64,000 bases of DNA from Trichaptum fuscoviolaceum (lineage: Eukaryota > Basidiomycota > Agaricomycetes > Hymenochaetales > Trichaptaceae), in contig CAJSYZ010000009.1 of assembly GCA_910574455.1 (NCBI GenBank), positions 3,985,040-4,049,039 on the forward strand, read 5' to 3'. The position numbers and the translations under genes were made by a program. This document shows positions 1 through 10,100 of this stretch, one piece after another. The notes under the pieces were generated by a model. The model saw nothing but the letters and a program-made list of their open reading frames with translations. It ran no database searches and was not told where the DNA came from. The number at the start of each line of letters is the position of its first letter. Positions within the stretch are counted from its first letter, which is position 1.

Positions 1-291
1 TTTATTATGTAATTAATTCATTATTTTGCACAAGCATAACGGGCTATAAGCATAACTAATGGTGTCCACCGAGGGTCATGCTTATACGGAGTTTACACTG
101 TAATAGTAAGAGCGAGATCGACGGCGACCAATTCGGAGAGTTGGTGCCGACACTGTCCGACAGGCTGCTTCCGAAGTTTCGCCGTACGGTCGGCGCACAC
201 ATAAATTGCCAGTGATTCCTCCCGAGACCCGAGTGCTCTGAGATGTCCCAGCTCATATTTTTCTGTAACATTATAAAGAGAAGCTACAACT
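1..291. other. Intergenic tail, no gene seen
   Basis: AT-rich sequence downstream of the polyamine oxidase-like gene. I see no ORF with recognisable content. It probably holds that gene's 3' UTR. Confidence 0.5.
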
Positions 292-2162
292 TCATGCTAA
301 AGGTTCTGGTATCTGCTCTATATGAGGTAAACCACTGCAGCCACCCGCTTCAATACAATCTGTCAATTTATTCGTATTGTTCAATCCCTCAAAGAACGCC
401 CCATGCAGGAAACCTATCGTAAATAGATCACGTCTCATTAGCGTCTCCAGCGCGACAGCGATACAGAATACACACCATAGTACTTGAAGCTCGTTGCTTC
501 TCCTGCAAACCACAGTCTCTCGTTCACCGTCGCGCGAAGATTATCCTGATGCGCAGGAACGAACGCCGCAGGGATATTAGAGTATGAACCTCGGAAAAGC
601 GGGTTGCTGTTCCAACGCGGGAAGAAAAAGTCTGTGGGCGCTGGGATGGTGGCATTTGGGAACATAAGTTTCAGGACCTCCAAGCCCTCTTCCTTCACCT
701 GTGAGTCAGGTAATGCTTCGACACGTTTAGAAAAGTCTCCCTGATTTCAAAGTTGCTTCGAGGCGTGTATCATCGAAAGATACTGCTGAGCTTACAGTGA
801 CAGTAACGAAGATAATACCGGATCCAGGCAGGAAGTCCTTGTGATCAAGGCTCTGCCATACTGCGTATTTGCCTCGTTCTCTATCAGCGTAGAGACCCAT
901 CTGTAACTCCTGTCAGTAAGAATTTCTATGAATTATAGTATATATTGACCTGAGTATCGAACCAAAAGACATCCGGGAATTGGAAGAAGATCTTGGTATA
1001 TGTCGCCTGACATGAGACTCGATTTAATATAGTTTCACTAGCAACATTGCTCAAACGGATTACTTACCATGTTGATAGATTGGATAGCCTCTTGCTTCCA
1101 GTCCGGCAGCGGTGGACTGAATGCTATGTCATCATTTTGAAGCACGCCTACACTGAAGGTGACGAGAGCATAATCTGCCGTTAACTTCTTTCCATCCGTC
1201 AGTGTGACTTCTACTCCCGCGTTCGAGTACGATATTGTCTTGACCGTAGAATTGAGCATGAGCTGTGACGGTTTAAGGAACTCCGATGCTTCTGCCTGTA
1301 TGATTGTCTTGAAACCCCGCTGATCTATGCACAAGAGATTATCTTCGGAGAATCCTCCCATGTCTGGATCGAATGTGAAGTTGTTGTTCTTGAATATCAT
1401 GTTCAGTAAATGATTTTTGAATTTGAAGTCAACGTACTAATGACGACGCAACCCATGAGGACTCCTCGGGAGTTTGTGCATATTCCCAATCAAATAGATA
1501 GTATTCCGATGCCTTTGCAGTATGCGACAGAGGCTTGGATCCGACTAGTGAATATCCGACGCGGGCGCTCATGTCAAGCTGGCGCTTCTGAATCCGTGCG
1601 CCTAACAATAATTAGGAGGTGATACCGACGAGGTACATGGGATCGTTACCTGCACCGACAGTCATGTCCGTGAAGTCATCGTCCTCATTATTGAACGTAT
1701 CCGAGAAGTTTGCTGGGCCGTTGAAATCAAAGAAAGCTGACCATAACAAGAGCGTCAGAGTCATCGGAAGCGCCGAAAACAAATCTTACATAAACTCCCG
1801 AACAGATCATTGAACTGCGTCTTTACGCCATGCTTCTGTGAGAGAAGCAAGATCGGGTTCGCAGGCCCGTCACCTGTCTGTGTTCCTTGCACCCAATTTG
1901 GACCCTGTTCGACCGTGAACGATCGTCCGGGCGCCCCAAACGTTTTGTTTTGCATCCGACCTCCCAGCTCCTCGCGCGCGTCGACGATAATGAACTTGTT
2001 GTGGCCACGCTCGTGCAGCGTCCGTGCAGCAATGACGCCCGTGACGCCCCCGCCAAGAATCAAAACAGACGCATCTTTAGTGGGAGTGCGTTGCTTTACG
2101 ACGTTGGCTGAGGCTCCGGAGATAAGCAGGAGAGCGAGTACATAGCGTCGGAGAAGCCGCAT
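292..2162 (-). CDS. Secreted flavin amine oxidase, polyamine oxidase-like
   Basis: Multi-exon gene. Exon 1 (from 2162) starts MRLLRRYVLALLLISGASA, a good signal peptide. It is followed by the FAD-binding ADP-fold (VLILGGGVTGVIAA, about residues 33-46), then the RxGGR-type segment (EELGGRM) and GPNWVQG. A middle exon (about 1400-1060) carries the substrate-domain strand VKTISYSNAGVEVTL and the SVGVLQ motif. The last exons carry the C-terminal FAD-contact motif (LWFAGEATS). Splicing out about 67 nt after FKYYG restores GFLHGAFFEG, the expected family ending, and the frame stops at 292. Flavin amine oxidases of this type oxidise spermine or spermidine with release of hydrogen peroxide. The signal peptide implies secretion or the endomembrane system. 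The substrate cannot be read from sequence. Exon joins near 1400-1760 and 700-1030 were not fixed to the base. Confidence 0.88.
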
Positions 2163-2822
2163 ACTTTGAGCAGCTCAGCGCTCAGCAAGGCGACTTCAGA
2201 GGCAGCCTTTAAATATCTGTGGCCAGTAAGCTCAGGGAAGAAGTGATCTTCAAGCATGCGCTTTCGACGCAAGGTAGAGCACACTCACGCTTCGAGCGCC
2301 ATCCAATGAAAGCCTGAGGACATTCAGGTTTGGCTTGTCGCTTGCTATTTTTGCAGATAATTGCTGGCTGAGGCTCGGTGCGAGAGTTCTGGCGCCGTTC
2401 TAGTCTGAACTCTAGACCGAACATTGCCCGAGCATCGCTGTCTAGAGACTGGATAGTGATGAGCAACTACCCGACTGTGTCGTACTTGTTTGAGTGCGCC
2501 CGTTTAGTGAATTCTCGTCGCTCCGGCACTCCGTCGTTTCGGATGACTGCAAGTTCATCCGGACCCTTGACCTGTCATACTGTAGTGCTTTGAGTCAAGT
2601 TTAAAGTGAAACAATGATATTTGACTCTTGACTCTCGACTCTTGAGGGTTCTTTGTGAAAGAAGAAAATTTGGTTCTGCATAGTATTTGTTTGAGCGTCT
2701 CTGTTCAAATTGTGTTCAATCTCAAATAATTAAATAACTGCGTCTTGCCTTCCTTTAATAGTGTTATAAATGTTCCACAAGCAAAATTAATTCAAACAAC
2801 TACGAAAAAAGCCCACAAAAAA
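2163..2822. other. Intergenic: upstream region of the amine oxidase
   Basis: No convincing gene. A short run of near-repeats of GACTCTTGACTCTCGACTC lies at about 2622-2645. The rest is unremarkable. Confidence 0.4.
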
Positions 2823-2933
2823 GGGCCTAACCGGGAATTGAACCCGGGACCTCGCCCACATTAGATTACGTAATCCGAGATTCCGGGTTAGGTAAATCCC
2901 TAAGGGCGAATCATACTACTAGACCATCAGGCC
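2823..2933 (-). tRNA. tRNA-Pro (anticodon AGG) with a 39 nt intron
   Basis: On the minus strand the 7 bp acceptor stem GGCCTGA (2933-2927) pairs with TTAGGCC (2830-2824), with one G-U pair. The discriminator is C (2823). The T arm contains GGTTCAATTCC. The anticodon stem CGCCC pairs with GGGCG and the loop reads TTAGGG before an intron at 2897-2859, giving anticodon AGG at 2901-2899. The intron lies after position 37, the canonical nuclear site, and contains ACCTAACCC, which can pair with the anticodon loop as expected for splicing-endonuclease recognition. The CCA tail is not encoded. Confidence 0.95.
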
Positions 2934-3049
2934 GATATTACTGTAAAGCAATGTTATGTATATATATATTAAATGTACTAGATCGGACAATCGCCGGTAA
3001 ATTACAACGCACTAAGGACTGAGATGATATACATATGATATAGACAGAA

Positions 3050-4264
3050 TTATAGGAAGCGGGTTGCGCTTGGTGTCTCGTAATCCGGAGGAGAGACAAC
3101 AGCAGCTTGTGCATCATACAAAAGGGAACGATCACCGCGTAACCTCCCGATCTCTGCTCGGAGTAGCATCATTTCCTGCGTGACTTTGTCATGACTAAAG
3201 GAAGTGGATTAGAATATGAGCATGAAAAAGGAAAATTAATGTACCTCGATAAGTAGAGCTGACTTTTAGTCAGGAATGTTGAAGAGCTCATAGTAGTCTC
3301 CGCAGTTGAGAAAGGTCGAGGAACCATGTCAGCAGCTCCAGGTTCAACGTCCTGGGTGTGTTCAGGCAACGAAAGGATGCTCTGTTTCCGACACAATTGT
3401 ACGCCTCGCGCTCTCCGCGCTTTCATAAAGAAAGTCACTGCAATGGCCAATATTATAGCCACAATCACTATTCCTCCTACGACTCCTCCGATTAGCGACT
3501 TTGGCACCGTGCGGACAGATTTCGATTCCGCTGTGTCGGACCCAACGGTACTCGAGGGTGCTGAGCCAAAGCTTGTCGCAATTGGCGCGGACGTTATTGG
3601 CTGGGATGCAGTAGAAGTGCCATCATCGGCGCTTTCTTGCGTATATCTGCATGTTGCTATCAGTGGACAGTTTCTATTATGGTGGCTGCGAGTCACGGCT
3701 TACATTATCGCATCGAGAAAAAAGGGCTGTAATTCAGCGGGTTGCAGGAACCTCTTCTTTCCAGTATGTGTGAACCCAGATATCAAGGTAAGGTTGAGTT
3801 CGTGCGTGTTGTTAGGTGACAGGCCATCAATCCCCCAGTACGGAACAAGAGAGGCACTAGCGGCTGTGCTGTTACCCAGTACTGGGTTATCTTCGACATC
3901 TTTACCGTCCACCTCCGGCCAAAATGCCTGTACCAAACTAGAGTCATTCCCCACAACATATATTGCGCTACCTATCAAACCTCGTGAGTTAAGAGCGAGA
4001 AATGAAGCAGAGGGGCTCACCGATGAACGTCAACGATATAACGATCGTTTTGTCCGTCACCTCCGTCACAGAAAGAGTCCCCCCAATCGCTCCAGGGACT
4101 CCACTTTCCACCTGCCACAGATTCGAAGGTGAGTAAACGATGCGATCGCTCGCATTATCCACAGTGATGTTCACAAGCTTCGCCGAACAGCATGTCAGAA
4201 AATCGAAGAAATAAATAAGGCAGGAAAACAAAAGGAAGGAGGGGGGTACGAAGGGGGCCATCAA
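3050..4264 (-). CDS. Single-pass membrane protein with C-terminal PPxY motif
   Basis: Starts at 4264 with a signal peptide (hydrophobic stretch FLLFSCLIYFFDFL). The ectodomain of about 200 residues is rich in N-glycosylation sequons (NIT, NAS, NDS, NST, NNT, NLT). A Ser/Thr-rich stalk and one transmembrane helix (IGGVVGGIVIVAIILAIAV) follow, then a basic stop-transfer KARRARG and a cytosolic tail. Removing a 50 nt intron (about 3244-3195) joins LYLS to a last exon with the short coiled-coil MMLLRAEIGRLR, then SPPDYE, stopping at 3050. The overall plan matches a common agaricomycete family of unknown role. A related gene lies at 17892 and a broken one at 17102. The tail motif PPDY fits the PPxY consensus bound by WW domains. 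A sensor or adaptor role is inference. Confidence 0.75.
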
Positions 4265-4814
4265 GGCCTATGTGAACGAAGAGGAGGATCGCGTCGCGAC
4301 GCAGCAGAAGCACTCGTCCTTATTATCCTGAGCAATCAAGCATCCCGGGTACATTTCCAGATACAAATAATACATTTGAGAACATCATGAAGGCAGTGGG
4401 CGTCTATCGGTGTCGCCTTGATAACAAGACCATCTCGTCTTGTCTTGTTCTCGGTTAGTGTCGATCGTAACTGATGAGATTCAATACATCAAAAACGGCA
4501 CCTTAGGTGGGCTGAGCGTAGCAACGCCGACGCCCCCAGAACGCCGCTCCCGGAACAAGGAGTCTAAGTCATTCTTCCACATTCACGAATCGTAGGTGTT
4601 CCAAAAGCACGATCATCAGTCTATTTGCGTGTAGTGAGACGAGTTCTTGAAACTGTAGATCGATAGATAGAATGAGAGAATAAAGCCGGGATCCTAAGAT
4701 AAGGAGAATTGTGCGAAGGACACCAGTTCTAGTCTGAAATAGGATAGCATTAGTAAGTACTGTATATGGAGTACACCATTATTTCTCTATGTATAGATTT
4801 GAGTTTGCCTTCCA
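4265..4814. other. Intergenic, no gene seen
   Basis: Lies between the start of the PPxY membrane protein and the stop of the thioesterase, both on the minus strand. It must hold the promoter of the former and the 3' UTR of the latter. No repeat or recognisable ORF was found. Confidence 0.4.
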
Positions 4815-6926
4815 CTACCACGGATTTCGTAGGCTACGGATCTCTGCGCCATATTCCAGCGCTCGCCTTCCCTCGACCCAAGCCATCGCCTCTGCAGCGC
4901 ACGTCATTAATCAATTTAGTGCCAGCTCATCAAGGACCACATACCTGCGTAAGTTTGCGGCACAACCATACGATGCAGAGGCTCGCCTTCTTGTTCACAC
5001 CATGTGAACTTGAAGTCATTCGTATGCTGTTCCGACCCCGTCGCAACGTCCACGACCTTCGCTTGCACAAAGACATGCTGGGTGATTCGGAGATCAGCGT
5101 TAGTCATGTATGCTCAGAGGAACAAGGTAGTAAACGCACGATCACCGCCGGGAACTCCTTACTTGTCGAGTGTGTCACATTCGAAGTGAGGCGGAGGATC
5201 GAGCCGATGGGGACTGGTCGCTCGAACCAGATGCCGTCAAGGGACAGGAATCGGAGGTAACGCCGTCTTGAAAACAAAGCAGCGTTGGCAAAGCCCAGCT
5301 AGTAAGTTTCCTGTCAATCATCCCGCGGGGTAAACGTATGATAAGCACTCAAACCTCATATGCTAAGCGCATGAGATAACCTGGACAAAAGACGTCAGCT
5401 TCACTCAGGTCATATCACCAATGTCACTTACCTCCGAACACCTTCTGATGAACACTATTCGCGAATAAGCGACGGACTCAATGAACAGTAAAGTAAGAAA
5501 GAACATACTTCCGTTCTTGCGGGAACATGAGCATGGTCTTCTCCAGCTTCGTAGCGCTCATCCACACCTTCTCGTCCGTATTCTGGTCGGAATGCTGTAA
5601 ACCGCTCAGGTACACATTATGAAGCGCTTGCGCTTCTTCATAGGAAGGCGGTACACGAGACAAAGAGCTTTGAGCAGCAACTTTTTTCCGGCTTTTATGG
5701 GCTATTGTAAGATGTTTACAATTAGTACACATTATGTGGGGTAACACGTGTGAATAGACGTACATTCGCCTATTTCGAGGAGTAGCTTCTCTTCCGGCGT
5801 GGAAGTGATCAACGGGTTGACGGGCCGAGCTTTGTGCGTCTCTGCATCTCTGCATACCATAGAGAAGCGCCCTGTGCATGTGAAGAGTCGTGAGCGATCA
5901 TCTCAATGATGAACTGAAAAAAAGACATACCAAGCATCACAGTACGTTCCGATCCATCCGACTCCAGTGCTTCCATTTTTACCGCCACTTCCATAGAGCT
6001 TCGTCCGGTATATATGACGTGGCCGCTTAACCGGATATCATGAACAGGATGGAGGGATGATAACATATCCAACCTATAAGATCCGTTATAAAGTGTGTAG
6101 AGGGAAGATAAGTTTATGAAGGTACCTATCGACCGCTGCTGTGACAATATAATAGCCTCGCTCCTGTATCTTTCCGATGGTTTCGGTGGCTGGCCCGAGC
6201 ATATGTTTGTATGCAATTGAACCGGCGAGAGAGTCGAGGTGCTCCATCAACTTTCCGATACGGATGCCACCCCATGCATTTACATATTGCTCCAGAAGTT
6301 CGGGTGAGGATGAGAATAGAAGGACAAGCTGTGAGTACGAATCGTACATATGCCGAGGGGGAAGTTCCGAGGGACTCATTGGCGACGCCGGCGGTGGCAC
6401 GGTTGGCGATACTGCGTGGCTTGCTGTGATCAAACTCTCGGACCAAAGCCGTGGCGTTCGCATCGGCATAAGTCTAAGGTAGACAGTTCATCAACCTGCA
6501 GAAGCCTACGATATAGTGCTCACGAGCGGAATAGTGGGTTCGAGTGTGACCCTGCCATCCGCCAGTCATTAAATCACGAACTTCGACGACTAAAGACAAA
6601 GCCACTCACGAACGTGGTTCAACAGCATATCGATCCTTGTCACATCATGTGTTTCAATGCGCGCCTCCTTCTCCTCGTTTGATTTGCTCGGGACTTGACG
6701 GCGAAGGCTAGTCGAGCTGAACTGTCTTGATTCTTCGTGGGTTTCTCTAGTGCTTGGAATGAATGCTCTCCACCAAGAGTAAAAGCAATTATATACTTTG
6801 CGTGAAGCAGGTTTGCAGATGCTTGCTTAGTGCTTTATGTATTTTTCGAGAGCAGACGGGTTGCATGGGGACTGACATGGTCGGCGAACGAGTGTACGAG
6901 AATAGAAAGGACGGATTTCTAGCCAT
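4815..6926 (-). CDS. Mitochondrial acyl-CoA thioesterase, ACOT9-type double hotdog
   Basis: Hydrolyses acyl-CoA to free acid and CoA. Exons in order: a start at 6926 (MARNPSFLFSYTRSP, basic and hydroxylated, like a mitochondrial presequence); an exon ending ARIETHDVTRIDMLLNHV; the first hotdog core GGIRIGKLMEHLDSLAGSIAY; the second strand set DIRLSGHVIYTGRSSMEV; the VPPSYEEAQ linker; the second hotdog (RFLSLDGIWFERPVPIGS, then HVFVQAKVVDVATGSEQ). After a 50 nt intron comes the terminal EAMAWVEGRRALEYG, ending at 4815. These blocks match the eukaryotic ACOT9/ACOT10 family in order and spacing. The first intron, just after the presequence, could be placed in more than one way. The gene is divergent from the tuberin homologue, with 257 bp between start codons. 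Confidence 0.85.
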
Positions 6927-7183
6927 TTAATGTATTATGTGATAGTTAGGGCCGGTCGGCCGGCACTCAGAATAATCACAGCTAAGCTGGATACGTTCCG
7001 TCACTTACCCTCACACATCCATGAGCGCAGACTGCTTCTGCTACGAAACTTTGTGAAGGAAGAGTGGGTGCATCGTGTAGCTCACAGCTTCATTGTGATT
7101 CATGACAGAAGGAAACGTGTGGGCGAAGACTATACAGGTGCGCACCGTCTATCTCACCTCCTACACCATTGTCAATTTGACTC
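6927..7183. promoter_or_regulatory. Divergent promoter region of the thioesterase and tuberin genes
   Basis: 257 bp separates the two proposed start codons, so both promoters must overlap here or lie within the 5' UTRs. I see no clear TATA box. If the tuberin mRNA has a 5' intron ending at about 7222 (a polypyrimidine tract then CAG), its true start could be slightly further in. Confidence 0.35.
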
Positions 7184-10100
7184 ATGAAACTCCCTTTATT
7201 CCTTAATGTCTTTCGCAGGCATTCCATGTCACCAGCCCCAGCAGAACAGCATGGGACCTCTAGACCTCCTCGACCCAGGTCAAATACCTCATTTGCTTCC
7301 CTAACACCATGGAGGCGGAACAAGAACCCCGATGCAGCGTCGGGCTCACTGTCCTCGACACCGGCTGCACCTGTCCAGACATTACCCATTGACACCCTGC
7401 TACAGTACTTAACACCTCCAGCGGTACCCTCTCTGAGCACTGCTCGAAATCTGGTCACCGCCCTGCAGACACAGACTCCTGCACCGCCGCCGTCCACTTT
7501 AATGCCTATTCTGGATAGCTTGTGCAGCACAGAATCGCCACCGGCACTTCAGGCCATCGGCTTCGATATCCTAAACTCGTATCTCCTTTGCGGTGTCATG
7601 CTATCGACTTCCGACAGGCTGGCATATTTTGAGCTGATCAGGGTCTCATCGGAGACCTGGTCTCCGGAGGTCTGGGAGCAACGTATGAAAGCCTTGAATG
7701 CGTTGCTACCAACCGCAGACGACGCGCTAGGCGTCGAGCGTGCACTCCTACAGATACTTTCCGATTGGTTGGAGAAGTCTGTGGTTGATCTATGTGCAAA
7801 TCCGAACGCGGGAGCCCAGGAAAGGCAGGAGAAAGAGCGGGCTATTGAGGTCGTGAGCGATGGTTTGATTGGTTGGTTTGACAAATTGGAGGCGGCAGGG
7901 TGGTTGTCGGAGGACGATACTGTGTTTTTATTTGATCTCTTCCGTAAATTGGTCGACTATACCATTTCTGTCCCATTCGACCAAGCAGCGCAACATCCGA
8001 GCCCATCCACACCCGTGCGCCAGAATGGATCCGGCGTCAATACTCCTACCCGCCACCGGCGGCATCAGTCTTCAGCATCTAATCTTACTTCGCCTATCAA
8101 CAATTCGACAACTCCTCCACAGATCCGGAAAAACCCCACTCATTTACTTGTCACTATCTATCTCAACTTTCTCGACTCTCGCATTAATCGTCTACCACCT
8201 TCATACCTGGATGCATTATTACCTCTCCTATTTCGCATGCTTTCTACCTTCATGTCACCTCTACCTACTCTCTCTCCGACGGCATCGCTGTCCGATCGTT
8301 CTCCCGTAGAATATCGGGTGGTCAACGCAATTTCGGCGCTGCTGAGCGGCCCATATACCACGAATTCTACAATTTTGCTAAAACGCCATTTGGTCCCTTC
8401 GCTCTCAGAGGACGAAGTCAAATCTTCATTGGGCGCGATGCGAATGCTTAGGCTACAAATACGTCATGTCCTTGAAGATCGCATGGCCGTACGTTACGTC
8501 CAACGTGACGTGTCCGCAACGGCGACTCACTCTGGAGCACCAAGCTCTATGGGATCTATTGACGAACAAGTAATATTTAAGCGTGCTTCGCGTGGCTGGC
8601 GGAAGGAAGGCGCAGCTGTGTGGGATGCGCGCAAGATCAGCTTCCTACTCGTCAGGTCTATAAAGGCATGGACGGCACTTCCGTCCAGTCCTATAATCAA
8701 TACAGCCAGAGAGCAAATTTTCGAAGATATTGCTGGACTTATGAAGGATGTCCTTCATGACTTGGAGGATCAAGGCACATTGAACAGCACTCCTCATAAT
8801 GTGGACGATCAGGGCGCATCGCCAAATACGTTGCGTGACCATAATGACACTGCTTTAGCCGTCGGCGAGACATTGTTTGAGCTAATGAGTTACGTCAAGA
8901 CGCTAAGGTGAGTGACCGCCTGACCAAGTTTGATGTTCTGGATCATCTGAAATCACCTCCCTTTTCATTTTGTATTCGAAAAGAAGTAGTGACGGAGCGC
9001 CAGTCATTCTTCCACTGAGAAACCCGATGGTTGCACCGACTCCGTTCCTTCGAATTTTAGCGGAAGTGCTCAGTCAAGGACAAGATATCATTGTTCTCAA
9101 CCCACCGTTACCAGTGATTCTGCTGTCGGCAGTCGACCATTTGACTGATGCTGATTCGGAGAAGATACCACAAATACTGGCGGACCAGCACCTGCTTTAT
9201 CCGACTTCGGCTGACTGGCTGGAGTATTGGGAAAAGCTTTTCAGCAGCGAAGGCCTATTTGTCGAGTCCCGTCCCTTGACGAGGCACGCTGTGATGTCTG
9301 CTCTCGACACTGTTTTTAACTTCATCATCGACATACCGATGTATAGACGCAAGTTGGCGGGCCTCGTCTTTGACTTCTGGACGCGCCTCGTCCAGGATGC
9401 GAATGAAGGTGCCGACGGTATGGTGGTGTGGAAGTTGTTGGGAAATGAAGCGGTCTTGCGGTCTATCGAGGACGATATCGAGGAGCTCTTCACCCCCAAG
9501 GACGAGAACCCGCCGGATACAAGCAATCTCACCATCCAGGAGATATTACTCACGATGGTCTCCGTGTCGAGCTATTGCAATTGCAGCGAGGACGATTTGT
9601 TCGTTGCCAAGCCAGCAGATCCGTCACCGCTGTCCCCCAGTGTACCGATGACACCTTCGAACACACTTGCCTCTGGTCCGGGGTCGCCCATTGCTCCGCG
9701 AACTATGTCTGAGTCAGTGTCACCTAAGGACAAGGAGAATGGAAATATGCAGCAACAGATCATGTCCCTTCTATCGTTTGCGGGTTCTCGTCATCAGAGT
9801 CAAGCTCATGTGCAGCAAATTGGTGCAGATGAAGAGCCTCCTACTCCTGCTACCGTGCTACGGGTAGAGGCGTCACCTCAGGCCATGCCTAGTCCTGATC
9901 CTTCGGATGTAACATGCAGGGGAACGGTGGCCGTTTCCGCACTCATTGATGTTTTCTGTGATCTGTCCTTCGGCGACAGCAAGATGACCGAACGTCAGGC
10001 ACAGCTCTCCGTCCACATCTTTGGCAAACTCCTCAACCTCCTGCGGACGGCACAGTGTCCAAAAGTCCGGATCATCATACTTCAGTTACTCATGCGCCTG

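Noticed and set aside
1410..2145. Plus-strand ORFs of 64-111 codons
   Set aside because: They are antisense to exons of the amine oxidase, whose conserved motifs on the minus strand explain the sequence.
3326..4132. Plus-strand ORF of 268 codons
   Set aside because: It mirrors the minus-strand membrane protein, which has a signal peptide, a membrane helix and sensible splice sites. The plus reading has none.
4766..5260. Plus-strand ORF of 164 codons
   Set aside because: Antisense shadow of the thioesterase C-terminal exons (second hotdog and EAMAWVEGRR ending).
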